Shown: positions 18,588-27,777 of the stretch, in pieces
Numbering within the stretch: position 1 is the stretch's first letter
Layout of the letters: each line of letters starts with the position of its first letter
From: Eubacteriales Family XIII. Incertae Sedis bacterium
Lineage (GTDB): Bacteria > Bacillota > Clostridia > Peptostreptococcales > Anaerovoracaceae
DNA length: 64,000 bases
Direction of reading: 5' to 3'
Assembly (NCBI GenBank): GCA_031272365.1
Contig: JAISTX010000029.1
Location: forward strand, 1-64,000
Program-made: the position numbers and the translations under genes
Notes under the pieces: model-generated
The model's input: only the letters and a program-made list of their open reading frames with translations
What the model was told of the DNA's origin: nothing
The model's database searches: none

Positions 18588-20255
18588 TCATAGCAGCACC
18601 TTTTGAACGATCCACATCGCGTCCGACATCGTCAGGCGCCCGTCTCCGTCCATGTCCGCCGCCGCAAACTGCGCCCCTGTCAGCTCCTGGCCGTTAAGGA
18701 GGGCGGCGATCAGGGCCACCGCGTCGGAAATCGTCGTGATCCCGTCGCCGTCGACATCCCCGGAGCCGCCACCGTCGGCAGGCGGTTCATCGTCCGAGCC
18801 GCCCTGCCCGCCGCCTTCCGCGTCGATCTGCTCAAATCGCTCCGCGCTGCCCGGCGCGCCCGAGGCGCTGATCGTGATTTCCCCGAGCTTATTCAAGCCG
18901 CTCTCCGCGTCCCAGACGCCGACATTGGCAAAGCGCACCGAATAGGCGGGGTTCGCCTTGAGCGTGTCAAACGTACTGGTCAGGCCCAGGTACATCGTCC
19001 ACTCGCCCGGCGCCATATCCTGGGGCACGCTGAAGGTGAACGCCTTCTCGATCGCCCCGCTTTCGTCGTCCCAGAAACGGGCGTCCTCATCCACCCGTGC
19101 CGTCAGGGTTTCCGTGCCTTTTTTCAGCACGACTTCCAGATCCTTGGCCTTCATCAGGTTGCCGAAGCCTTCGTTCTCCAGCTCCAGACTCAGCGTGAAG
19201 CTCTCGCCGGGGACGATTTCATCGGTGACCTCCGCGCTTTTCAACACGAATTTGTAGCCGAGGGTGCGCGCCACGTATCCGTAGAAACTCATCTGGTCGT
19301 CGTAGTCGATGTCTTTCCATTTCTTCATCACGCCGGACCACGTGGAATTGCTCATGGACTGGATGTTCATCATGTCCAGCAATTCCAGGGCGTTGTCCAT
19401 GTCGCTGTACTCGGTCACGACCCCCGTCTCGCCGATGAACGGGGTGTAGCGCGTGTGGTTGCTGGTCCAGTCCAGCTCCTGCTGGCGCGTGTAGTTTTCG
19501 TCGGAATAGGTGCCGTAGTCATCCTCGGTGCTCAGGATCGCGTCATTGTGGTAGCCCACGCGCGCCAGCAGCGACGTGCCGAACGCCTCCTCGGCGGTGA
19601 GCGTGGCGCCGCCATTCACCGTCCGCACAAATACGGGGCGGCGCAGCTGGATCGTCACGGACTCCGGCACGACGTCCAAAAGCGCGTCCACGACGTCTTT
19701 CTGCACGTCGTCGCGGATCGGGTCGCCGTAGTAGGAGGAATGCCACTCGCCCCAAGGCCCCAAAAATCCCGCCTGCACGGCAAAGAGGATGTCCTCATTG
19801 TCGCGAAAGACATCTTCCAGCTGGGCGATGTGCCCGAGGATGCGGCCCAAATCCTCAGGCTCGGGGTTTTCTATCTTTTCAAAGGTATAACCCGCGCGGA
19901 AAATGACCGAATAACCGGCGCTGCGCGCCGCGTCGAACGCATTCTCGATGCGTGCTATTTTGTCGCTGATGTCGTCGCTGTTTACGAACTCGCCCAGATC
20001 GGCTTCCATGAGGAGGAGCGACACGCCCTCTTCCGTCTTGTTGCTCGTCATAGAGCTGGCGCGCACGGCGTCAACCTCGGCTATGTTGTACCAGCCGCGC
20101 TCCGGGTTGGGGAACAGGCTTGTGTCTTCCTCATAATGGAATGTGCGCGTCTCCGCCGCCGCGGTTTCCGACGAGGCGGAATAGGCTGGCGCCCCCAACA
20201 GCGCCGCGCTTAGCAGCAACATACCAAAGATACGCCCGATGCGCCTGCCGTTCAT
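18588..20255 (-). CDS. Secreted DUF4874/DUF4832-like protein with C-terminal dockerin type I-like module
   Basis: Signal peptide at MNGRRIGRIFGMLLLSAALLGAPAYS; FPNPERGWYN, PWGEWHSSYYGD; C-terminus GDVDGDGITTISDAVALI...AADMDGDGRLTMSDAMWIV (duplicated Ca-binding loops). Confidence 0.75.
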   Translation of the reverse strand: MNGRRIGRIFGMLLLSAALLGAPAYSASSETAAAETRTFHYEEDTSLFPNPERGWYNIAEVDAVRASSMTSNKTEEGVSLLLMEADLGEFVNSDDISDKIARIENAFDAARSAGYSVIFRAGYTFEKIENPEPEDLGRILGHIAQLEDVFRDNEDILFAVQAGFLGPWGEWHSSYYGDPIRDDVQKDVVDALLDVVPESVTIQLRRPVFVRTVNGGATLTAEEAFGTSLLARVGYHNDAILSTEDDYGTYSDENYTRQQELDWTSNHTRYTPFIGETGVVTEYSDMDNALELLDMMNIQSMSNSTWSGVMKKWKDIDYDDQMSFYGYVARTLGYKFVLKSAEVTDEIVPGESFTLSLELENEGFGNLMKAKDLEVVLKKGTETLTARVDEDARFWDDESGAIEKAFTFSVPQDMAPGEWTMYLGLTSTFDTLKANPAYSVRFANVGVWDAESGLNKLGEITISASGAPGSAERFEQIDAEGGGQGGSDDEPPADGGGSGDVDGDGITTISDAVALIAALLNGQELTGAQFAAADMDGDGRLTMSDAMWIVQKVLL

Positions 20256-20368
20256 ACGCTTACCTCTCCTTCTATATGACTTGCCGTGATCTATAATGCC
20301 ATTGTACACCAATTTTTTTCTATATTGATAGATATACAAAACTGTATTTTTTGCCGGGTAGAGAATGC

Positions 20369-20512
20369 TACCGATTTTGCATCGAGTCTGCGGATTGCGT
20401 TCCAACTCGCGTACTCGATTGAATATCGGTAGTCAAATGGCCGGATTTCTTACCGATTTTGCATCGAGTCTGCGGATTGCGTTCCAACTCGCGTACTCGA
20501 TGGGAAATCGGT
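20369..20512. repeat. Two direct copies of a 51-bp structured intergenic repeat
   Basis: TACCGATTTTGCATCGAGTCTGCGGATTGCGTTCCAACTCGCGTACTCGAT at 20369-20419 and 20451-20501, each followed by a sequence that can close an outer stem (ATATCGGTA; AAATCGGTG). Confidence 0.9.
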
Positions 20513-20536
20513 GGTTGTGGCCACCTCATCCGCGCG

Positions 20537-20884
20537 CTACCCCAGGTACTGGTTGATCGCTTCTACGGTTTCTTTGTATAGGGTTTTGAAGGCGGCTGCG
20601 TCCTCCTCCTTCGGGAGGGCTTCCACCGGGGGGCGGAGCTGGTCCATGAGCGTTTCACTGGCCTCGAAGAACGCGGTGAGCGACAGGTTGCCGGCGACGC
20701 CCTTCGCGGCGTGCACGATCTGCCCCGCCTCCTCGAAGCGCCCTGCGGCAAGCGCCGCGTCGACCGCCGCGATGTCCACGCTCTCCGCAAACTTCCCGAG
20801 CAGCTTCTTGTAGAGCCCCTCGTTGCCGCCGACTCGGGCGAGCGCCGAGTCCACATCGATGTATTTCAAATCAGCAACGCCCAT
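20537..20884 (-). CDS. Stand-alone HPt (histidine phosphotransfer) domain protein
   Basis: MGVADLKYIDVDSALARVGGNEGLYKKLLGKFAE...IVHAAKGVAGNL (H-x-x-K-G motif). Confidence 0.8.
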   Translation of the reverse strand: MGVADLKYIDVDSALARVGGNEGLYKKLLGKFAESVDIAAVDAALAAGRFEEAGQIVHAAKGVAGNLSLTAFFEASETLMDQLRPPVEALPKEEDAAAFKTLYKETVEAINQYLG

Positions 20885-20940
20885 ACCAGCCTCCAAAAAA
20901 GTCTTCCACTCCAACAAAAATCACCAATCCAACAAAATTA

Positions 20941-20965
20941 ATTCTCAATTCTCAATTCTCAATTC
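20941..20965. repeat. 7-bp tandem repeat ATTCTCA x ~3.6
   Basis: attctcaattctcaattctcaattc read directly. Confidence 0.9.
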
Positions 20966-20966
20966 A

Positions 20967-21413
20967 TCAAAGCCCCATCATATAGGACTGTTCCGTCCGC
21001 TGCGACAGGGTGTAGTCGTAGAGGTCCTGCACCGTGACGCCGGAGAGTGCCGCCTCGAGCGCCGCGTCGATCGGCTCGTACACCTTCTCGCGGAGCGCCA
21101 TCTCGATGCCGGGGTCCGCGTCCCCCACCGTGTCCTCTGTCTTGTCGGCAAAGCTCACCTCGAGCGCGGAGAGGACCTCCCACGCCGTGATGGCGGTCGC
21201 GGGGCGCGCGAACTGGTAGCCGCCCTTCGGCCCCTTCGTCGAGGTCAGCAGCCCTGTCTTCTTGAGCTGCGCAAAGACCTGCTCCAAGTATATCTTCGAG
21301 ATGCCGAGCTCGGTCGAGATGCTCCCGACCGTGACGTTCGCGCCCGACGCCTGCCGGTCCGCGATCACGATGACCGCCGCCAGCGCATACCTACCCTTCA
21401 CCGAAATCCGCAT
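20967..21413 (-). CDS. Rrf2 family transcriptional regulator (no Cys)
   Basis: MRISVKGRYALAAVIVIADRQ..., GISKIYLEQVFAQLKKTGLLTSTKGPKGGYQFAR. Confidence 0.9.
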   Translation of the reverse strand: MRISVKGRYALAAVIVIADRQASGANVTVGSISTELGISKIYLEQVFAQLKKTGLLTSTKGPKGGYQFARPATAITAWEVLSALEVSFADKTEDTVGDADPGIEMALREKVYEPIDAALEAALSGVTVQDLYDYTLSQRTEQSYMMGL

Positions 21414-21555
21414 AACCGCCTCATTTCTTCCCACAGTGATAACATATAACCTATCTATATTATAGACTATTTGTAACATATTCTCAACATCGCCGCGCAG
21501 CCAGCTTTGATATACTTTTGGGAGGAATAATTATTTATAAAAAAGGAGTGAGATC

Positions 21556-22143
21556 ATGAAAGATTTCTTATATAATAAGAGCGATGTGCTGATTGCGACC
21601 TTGATCATCGTGGCTGCGGCTTGCGTGATTTTCTGGCGCGTCGGCGTCATCATGGAGATGCCGGACGGGGTGCAGAGCAAGACGTCCAAATTCGTCGCCA
21701 TGGTGCTCCCGTTCCTGGACAGGGACAAGGACGAGGCGGAGGCAACCGGGTCGGCGGAAACGCAGGAGGTGGCCGAAGAGCCGCCCGCGGACGGCGGCAC
21801 CGTGCAGGCGCCCGAGGCGTCCGCGGAGACGGAGCTCGCGCCGGCGACGGAGGAGGAGGCCGTAGAGCCGCCACCGGACACGGCGGCCGAGCAGCCGGCG
21901 GAAACCCAGCCGGCGGCGGAGGCGCCGCAGCAGACGCCGGAGGTCGTGGTGTTCACCGTGAAGTCGGGGGACGTGGCGAGCGTGATCGCCGACAACCTCC
22001 TCGCGGCGGGGCTGATCACGGACAAGCAGGGGTTCCTGGCAGCGGTCGACGCGCAGAACGCGGCCATGTCCCTCAAAATAGGCGAATTCGAGATACCGAA
22101 GGGCACCTCGAACGAAGAAATCATTAAAATACTTGTAGGGTAA
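21556..22143 (+). CDS. Membrane-anchored protein with MltG/YceG-N-like C-terminal domain
   Basis: N-terminal TM, acidic/Pro-rich linker, then FTVKSGDVASVIADNLLAAGLITDKQGFLAAV...GEFEIPKGTSNEEIIKIL. Confidence 0.6.
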   Translation: MKDFLYNKSDVLIATLIIVAAACVIFWRVGVIMEMPDGVQSKTSKFVAMVLPFLDRDKDEAEATGSAETQEVAEEPPADGGTVQAPEASAETELAPATEEEAVEPPPDTAAEQPAETQPAAEAPQQTPEVVVFTVKSGDVASVIADNLLAAGLITDKQGFLAAVDAQNAAMSLKIGEFEIPKGTSNEEIIKILVG

Positions 22144-22167
22144 ACGTACAGAAAGAGAGGAAACAAT

Positions 22168-23097
22168 ATGCCTTTGGTCACATCGAAAGAAATGTTTGAG
22201 AAAGCCTATGCGGGCGGCTATGCGATCGGCGCGTTCAACGTGAACAACATGGAGATCGTGCAGGGCATCACGGAGGCGGCGATGGAGGAGAAGGCGCCGC
22301 TCATCCTGCAGGTCTCGGCGGGCGCGCGCAAATACGCGAAGCACGTCTACCTCATGAAGCTCATCGAGGCGGCGCTCGAGGACACGGGGCTGCCGATCTG
22401 CGTGCACCTGGACCACGGCCCGGATTTCGAGACGTGCAAGAGCTGCATCGACGGCGGCTTCACGTCGGTCATGATCGACGGGTCGTCCAAGCCGTTCGCG
22501 GAGAACATCGAGGTCACGAAAAAGGTCGTCGAGTACGCGCACGCGCACGGCGTGGTCGTCGAGGGCGAGCTCGGGCAGCTCGCGGGCATCGAGGACGACG
22601 TGAACGTCGAGTCGCATTCGTACACGGACCCGGCGCAGGTGCAGGAGTTCGTCGAGAAGACGGGCGTGGACTCGCTCGCGATTGCCATCGGCACGTCGCA
22701 CGGCGCGTACAAATTCAAGCCCGGGCACAAACCCGAGCTGCGCTTCGACATCCTCGAGGAGGTCACGCAGAGGCTGCCCGGCTTCCCGATCGTGCTCCAT
22801 GGCGCGTCGTCCGTTATTCCGGAATTCGTCGAGAAGATCAACAAGTACGGCGGCGCGATGCCCGACGCGATCGGCATCCCCGAGGACATGCTGCGCCAGG
22901 CGGCGACGAGCGCGGTGTGCAAGATCAACATCGACTCCGACCTGCGGCTCGCGATGACCGCGACGGTCCGCGAGTACTTCGCGGAGCACCCGGCGGACTT
23001 CGACCCGCGGCAGTACCTGAAGCCCGCGCGCGAGGCGATCAAGGACATGGTCAAGCGCAAGATCACGAACGTGCTGGGGTGCGGCGGCAAAGCCTGA
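22168..23097 (+). CDS. fba: Class II fructose-bisphosphate aldolase
   Basis: AYAIGAFNVNNMEI, LHLDHG-type motif (VHLDHGPDFETCKSCIDGGFTSVMIDGSSKPFAENI), INIDSDLRLAMTA. Confidence 0.95.
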   Translation: MPLVTSKEMFEKAYAGGYAIGAFNVNNMEIVQGITEAAMEEKAPLILQVSAGARKYAKHVYLMKLIEAALEDTGLPICVHLDHGPDFETCKSCIDGGFTSVMIDGSSKPFAENIEVTKKVVEYAHAHGVVVEGELGQLAGIEDDVNVESHSYTDPAQVQEFVEKTGVDSLAIAIGTSHGAYKFKPGHKPELRFDILEEVTQRLPGFPIVLHGASSVIPEFVEKINKYGGAMPDAIGIPEDMLRQAATSAVCKINIDSDLRLAMTATVREYFAEHPADFDPRQYLKPAREAIKDMVKRKITNVLGCGGKA

Positions 23098-23100
23098 AAA

Positions 23101-24102
23101 TTGAAAATCGTTGTTGGCGAGGACGGAGGGGGGCGGCGGCTTGACCGGTATCTGAAGAAATACCTGAGGGGCGCGCCCCTCTCCTTTATTTACCGCATCA
23201 TCCGCAAGGACGTGAAGGTCAACGGGCGCCGGGCGGCGGCGGACCGCCTGCTCGCGGCGGGGGATACGGTCGAGATCTTCCTGCCGGACGCGCAGATCGA
23301 GGGGTTCGTCCCGCCCGCGCGCGAGGCGAAGGCGAAGCGGCAGTTCACCGTCGTCTACGAGGACGAGGACGTGCTCGTCGTGAACAAGCCGTTCGGGCTG
23401 CTCACGCACGGCGATGAGACGGAGCGGAAAAACACGCTCGCGAACCAGGTCGTCTCCTACCTGATCGAGTCAAAGGTGTATAATCCTTTGAGGCAAAGGG
23501 CGTTCACGCCGGCGCCGGCCAACCGGCTCGACCGCAACACGACAGGGCTCGTGCTCTTCGGCAAGACGCTCGCCGGGCTGCAGGGGCTGACGGCGGCGAT
23601 GCGCGGGGACGGGCTGGAGAAGACCTACCTGACGGTCGTGAAGGGCCGGATGAAAGGCCCCCTGCCGCTGCGGAACCGCATGGTGCGGGACCGGGAAAAG
23701 AACGTGACGGTCGTGCTGCCGGAGGGCGCGGATGGAGGCCTCTCGATGGAGATGGTCGCGAAGCCCGCCGGTTTCGGGAAGGGATACACGCTCGTGGAGG
23801 CGCAGCTCGTCACGGGCAGAACCCACCAGATACGGGCGCAGCTGGCCGAGGCGGGGTACCCCGTCATCGGCGACCGGAAATACGGCGACGCGGCGGCGAA
23901 CCGCGCGGCGCAGGAACGGTTCGGCCTCACGACGCAGCTGCTGCACGCGCGGCGGCTCATGGTGCGGGACGGCGGCAGCCTCCCCCGCCTGACGGGTATG
24001 ATATGGGAAGCGCCTCTGCCGGAGCGGTTCCACGTGATCATGGAAGGATTGGACATAAGGTGGCAAGACGAAAGAAGAAGAAAAGAAGAGACATCGTCAT
24101 AG
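23101..24102 (+). CDS. RluA family pseudouridine synthase
   Basis: TTG start; S4-like N-terminus, NRLDRNTTGLVLFGKT, GRTHQIRAQLAEAGYPVIGDRKYG. Confidence 0.92.
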   Translation: MKIVVGEDGGGRRLDRYLKKYLRGAPLSFIYRIIRKDVKVNGRRAAADRLLAAGDTVEIFLPDAQIEGFVPPAREAKAKRQFTVVYEDEDVLVVNKPFGLLTHGDETERKNTLANQVVSYLIESKVYNPLRQRAFTPAPANRLDRNTTGLVLFGKTLAGLQGLTAAMRGDGLEKTYLTVVKGRMKGPLPLRNRMVRDREKNVTVVLPEGADGGLSMEMVAKPAGFGKGYTLVEAQLVTGRTHQIRAQLAEAGYPVIGDRKYGDAAANRAAQERFGLTTQLLHARRLMVRDGGSLPRLTGMIWEAPLPERFHVIMEGLDIRWQDERRRKEETSS

Positions 24103-24653
24103 ACGAGGAAGCGGAATTTTCCGCCAAGCGGGACGCCCTGCTCCTGATCCGCGACATCCTGATCGCGTTCGGGGTCATCGTGGTGTTCCTCCAGTTCCTG
24201 GGGCCGACCATCGTCTTCGAGACGTCCATGGAGAACACGCTGCACGAGAACGACTACGTCTTCCTCGCGAAAAAGGCCTACGCCTTCGGCTCCGAGCAGC
24301 CCGAGCGCGGCGACATCGTCGTCTTCCGGTCGGAGCTCTTGGACGAGCACGGCGCGAAGAAGAACCTCATCAAGCGCGTCATCGGCCTGCCCGGCGACAC
24401 GGTCGAGGTCCACGACGGGTACGTGTGGATCAACGGCGAATACCTCGAGGAGCCCTACACGAAGGAGGGCGTGACCGAGGGCGTGATGGCCGCGGTGGTC
24501 GTGCCGGAGGACGCCTATTTCATGATGGGCGACAACCGCCGCGTGAGCGAGGACAGCCGCGCCCCGGAGGTCGGCTGCGTCTCCATCGACCGCATCCGCG
24601 GCAAGGTCGTGTTCCGCCTGCTGCCGTTCAGCAACGTCGGCGTCGTGCACTGA
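24060..24653 (+). CDS. lepB: Signal peptidase I
   Basis: ETSMENTLHENDYVF, RGDIVVFR, IKRVIGLPGDTVEV, YFMMGDNRRVSEDSR; GTG start at 24060 overlapping the upstream gene. Confidence 0.9.
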   Translation: MARRKKKKRRDIVIDEEAEFSAKRDALLLIRDILIAFGVIVVFLQFLGPTIVFETSMENTLHENDYVFLAKKAYAFGSEQPERGDIVVFRSELLDEHGAKKNLIKRVIGLPGDTVEVHDGYVWINGEYLEEPYTKEGVTEGVMAAVVVPEDAYFMMGDNRRVSEDSRAPEVGCVSIDRIRGKVVFRLLPFSNVGVVH

Positions 24654-24669
24654 CGCCGCAGGGGGCCCG

Positions 24670-25140
24670 GTGAAGAAGAAGCACCCAAACCGCAAAATGC
24701 TCGCCGTCAACAAGTCGGCGCGGCACGATTATTTCATTGAGGAGGTGATCGAGGCCGGCCTCGTGCTCACGGGCACGGAGATCAAGTCGCTGCGCCAGGG
24801 CAAGGTGAGCCTCGGCGAGAGCTACGCGCGCATCGCGGGCGGGGAGCTGTTCATCCTCGGCATGAACATCAAGCCCTACGCGCAGGGCAGCTACGCCAAC
24901 GTCGACCCGCTCCGGCCGCGCAAGCTGCTCGTGCACAAGAAGGAGATCCGCCACCTGCAGGCCGAGGTGAAGCGCGAGGGCATGACCATCGTGCCGCTGT
25001 GCGTCTACCTCAACGACCGCGGCCTCGCGAAGATGGAGGTCGCCGTCGCGCGCGGCAAGAAGCTCTACGACAAGCGCGAGACGATCGCGAAGCGCGACGC
25101 GGAGCGCGGCATGCAGCAGGCCATGCGCAAGCGCCGGTAG
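24670..25140 (+). CDS. smpB: SsrA-binding protein SmpB
   Basis: NKSARHDYFIEEVIEAGLVLTGTEIKSLRQGKVSLGESYARI, RPRKLLVHKKEI, ARGKKLYDKRETIAKRDAER. Confidence 0.97.
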   Translation: MKKKHPNRKMLAVNKSARHDYFIEEVIEAGLVLTGTEIKSLRQGKVSLGESYARIAGGELFILGMNIKPYAQGSYANVDPLRPRKLLVHKKEIRHLQAEVKREGMTIVPLCVYLNDRGLAKMEVAVARGKKLYDKRETIAKRDAERGMQQAMRKRR

Positions 25141-25158
25141 CCCGCGCCCCCTACCCTT

Positions 25159-25905
25159 TTACAATAACGATCGGGATTCGAGCCAGGCGAGCGCCTTCTC
25201 GTCGTCCCTGCATTCGAGCGTGAACGTCGCCTCGGGGCAGGCGCTGGCGATGCGGCCGAGCGCCGCCGCCATGTCGACCGTGCCCTCCTGCGGCGCGTTG
25301 TGCGCGTCCGTGTCGCCGTAGTTGTTGTGGACGTGGACGTGCGCGAGGAACGGCGCGGCCGCGTCGATCCAGGCCTCCATCGGGACGCCCTTGCCGCTGA
25401 CGTTCGCGTGGCCGATGTCGAGGCAGAGGCGCAGGCGCGGGTCCGCGACGGCCGCCGCGATGCCCACCAGCAGATCCGGCGTGCGCTCAAACACGTTTTC
25501 GACCACGATGCATTCGTCCGCCTCCACGCCGGTGAGGAAGTCCTGCCAAAACCGCACGGTCCTTTCCGCGAACCAGCCCTCGTGGTAGAGCATCGGCAGG
25601 AACCCGGAATGCACGACCATGCGCTTCATGCCGTAGCTGCGCGCCACGCTGAGCGCCTGCCGGAAGCGCCGGCGCGTCACGTCCACCACGAGCGGGTCGA
25701 CGGCGGCCGGGCAGAGCTCGCAGAACGGCGCGTGCAGGATGCGGCCGCGGACGCCGCGCACGGCCTCCCGGACGAGGCGGTCGGCCTCCCTGTATTCCTC
25801 GTCCAGGAACGACGGCGTGCAGTACTCCGTCACCTCGAGGCCGAGCCCGTGGGTGCGGGCGAGCACGGGCGCTTCGTTGTCGATTGTCGAAAGATGCAGA
25901 TCCAT
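25159..25905 (-). CDS. Sugar phosphate isomerase/epimerase-like TIM barrel protein (AP endonuclease 2 family)
   Basis: MDLHLSTIDNEAPVLARTHGLGLEVTEY..., CLDIGHANVSG, HVHVHNNYGDTDAHNAPQEGTVD. Confidence 0.8.
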   Translation of the reverse strand: MDLHLSTIDNEAPVLARTHGLGLEVTEYCTPSFLDEEYREADRLVREAVRGVRGRILHAPFCELCPAAVDPLVVDVTRRRFRQALSVARSYGMKRMVVHSGFLPMLYHEGWFAERTVRFWQDFLTGVEADECIVVENVFERTPDLLVGIAAAVADPRLRLCLDIGHANVSGKGVPMEAWIDAAAPFLAHVHVHNNYGDTDAHNAPQEGTVDMAAALGRIASACPEATFTLECRDDEKALAWLESRSLL

Positions 25906-26090
25906 GACCCCATGATACCACGGATGGCGGCCGGATGCGACGCCTATATCCTTCCTACATTTTGTACAATAATATTTGTGCGCGCCCCTCCCGTTTCCTA
26001 CATTCCTGCCGTTGACGGCGAAAGGGGCGGATGATATATTTTGACAGTAAATCAACGTTTTTTTCAGCATCCATTTGGTAGGAGGGTAAC

Positions 26091-27776
26091 ATGTTGCATT
26101 CAAAAGACAGCCGCGTACGACGCTTGGCGCATCCGTCAATCTGCATGATGATTGTGATTTTCCTTTTCGCTTTGTGCGCGTCCATGCTGGCGGCTTGCAC
26201 GGGCGGCGGCCCCGCGGCCGGCAGCAGCGCGCCTCCGGCGGAAGGCGGCAGCAGCGCAGCGGCGGAGGGGGGGACGGAAGGCGGCATCGTCATCTACGTC
26301 GGCACGGTGCTCTTCGACCAGAGCCTCGACCCCGTCAAGGGCGCGATGAGCTGGGGGTATTCCTGCATCAGCAGCGCGCTGCTCAAGGTCGCCCCCGACT
26401 CGACCTATGTGGGCGATATGGCGGAGTCCTGGGAGCCGTCGGCCGACGCGCTCACCTACACCTACACGCTCAAGGAGGGGCTGAAGTTTAGCGACGGCTC
26501 CGACCTGACGGCGGAGGACGTCGTCTTCACGTACGAAACCATCCGGGACAACCAGGCCGAAAACGGCCAGGTCGACCTGACCCGGCTCGCGTCGGCCGAG
26601 GCAGTGGACGACCGCACCGTGCGGTTTTCGCTCTCGGAGCCGTACTCCCCCTTCGTGGACACGACGGCGCGGATCGGCATCGTCCCGAGCGACGCGTACG
26701 ACGCGGACGCGTTCACGGAGCACCCCATCGGATCCGGCCCGTGGAAGGTGCTGCAGTACGACGCGAACCAGCAGATCATCCTCGCGCCGAACGAATACTA
26801 CTACGAGGGCGCCCCGTCCATCCCGCAGGTGACGGTCGTCAACCTGGACGAGAACTCCGCGCTCGCCGCCGCGAAGTCCGGGCAGCTGGACGTCGTGATG
26901 GTGGACCCGAACTACGTGGACGAACCGGTGGACGGGATGCACATCCAGCGGCTCGAGACGATGGACATCCGCATGTTCGGCTGGCCGGTCCAGCCGGAGG
27001 GGGAAGTGATGGGCCAGGAGGGCTACGAGATCACCTTCGGCAACGCCGTCACGTCCGACCTCGCCGTGCGGAAGGCGCTGGCCATCGGGCTCGACCGCCA
27101 GGCGATCGTCGACAACGCTTTCAACGGCGTGGGGAAACCCGCCGTCTCGTTCACGGACAACCTGGTCTGGGCCGCGCCGGGCGACCCCGCCGACAACCGG
27201 AAGGAGGAGGCGAAAGCGCTCCTTGAGGAAGCGGGGTGGGTCGACACGGACGGGGACGGGATCCGCGAAAAGGACGGCGTCGACTGCGCGTTCAACGTAT
27301 ATGCCGCCGAGAATGCGAGGTACCTCCTTGCCGTCGCCGTGGCGCAGGACGCGCTGGAGCTCGGCGTGCAGATCAACGCGATCAGCGGCACGTGGGACGA
27401 CGTGGACAGGTTCTACAGGACCAGCGCCGTCGTGTACGGCTACGGCCAGTACGACCCCGTCGTCCTCAAGGACCTTCTGTATTCGGACTACTACCTGACG
27501 GACGCCTTCTCCGACGCCGTCGGCTATGACAACCCCCAGGTGGACGCGCTGATCGACAAGGCGGTCTCCGAGCCGACGCAGGAGGGGGCGGTAGCCGACT
27601 GGAAGCAGGTGCAGGAGGTAGCAAACGCGGACTACCCCTACCTGTACCTCGTGAACATGGAGCATTGTTATTTCATCAAAGACGGCCTTGACATATCGCT
27701 CGACACGCAGATCCCGCACCCGCACGGGCACGGGGTCCCGATCATCAACAATATGAAGGACTGGACGCTCGGGTAG
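26091..27776 (+). CDS. Family 5 (peptide/nickel-type) ABC transporter substrate-binding lipoprotein
   Basis: Lipobox SMLAACTGG; YTYTLKEGLKFSDGSDLTAEDVVFTYE; PIGSGPWKVLQYD. Confidence 0.93.
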   Translation: MLHSKDSRVRRLAHPSICMMIVIFLFALCASMLAACTGGGPAAGSSAPPAEGGSSAAAEGGTEGGIVIYVGTVLFDQSLDPVKGAMSWGYSCISSALLKVAPDSTYVGDMAESWEPSADALTYTYTLKEGLKFSDGSDLTAEDVVFTYETIRDNQAENGQVDLTRLASAEAVDDRTVRFSLSEPYSPFVDTTARIGIVPSDAYDADAFTEHPIGSGPWKVLQYDANQQIILAPNEYYYEGAPSIPQVTVVNLDENSALAAAKSGQLDVVMVDPNYVDEPVDGMHIQRLETMDIRMFGWPVQPEGEVMGQEGYEITFGNAVTSDLAVRKALAIGLDRQAIVDNAFNGVGKPAVSFTDNLVWAAPGDPADNRKEEAKALLEEAGWVDTDGDGIREKDGVDCAFNVYAAENARYLLAVAVAQDALELGVQINAISGTWDDVDRFYRTSAVVYGYGQYDPVVLKDLLYSDYYLTDAFSDAVGYDNPQVDALIDKAVSEPTQEGAVADWKQVQEVANADYPYLYLVNMEHCYFIKDGLDISLDTQIPHPHGHGVPIINNMKDWTLG

Positions 27777-27777
27777 C

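Noticed and set aside
24215-24260. Aberrant signal peptidase I active site (SMENT instead of SMEPT)
   Set aside because: The catalytic Ser-x-x context and the downstream Lys and GDN motifs are present, and I recall SMENT variants in clostridial SPases; not clearly unusual.
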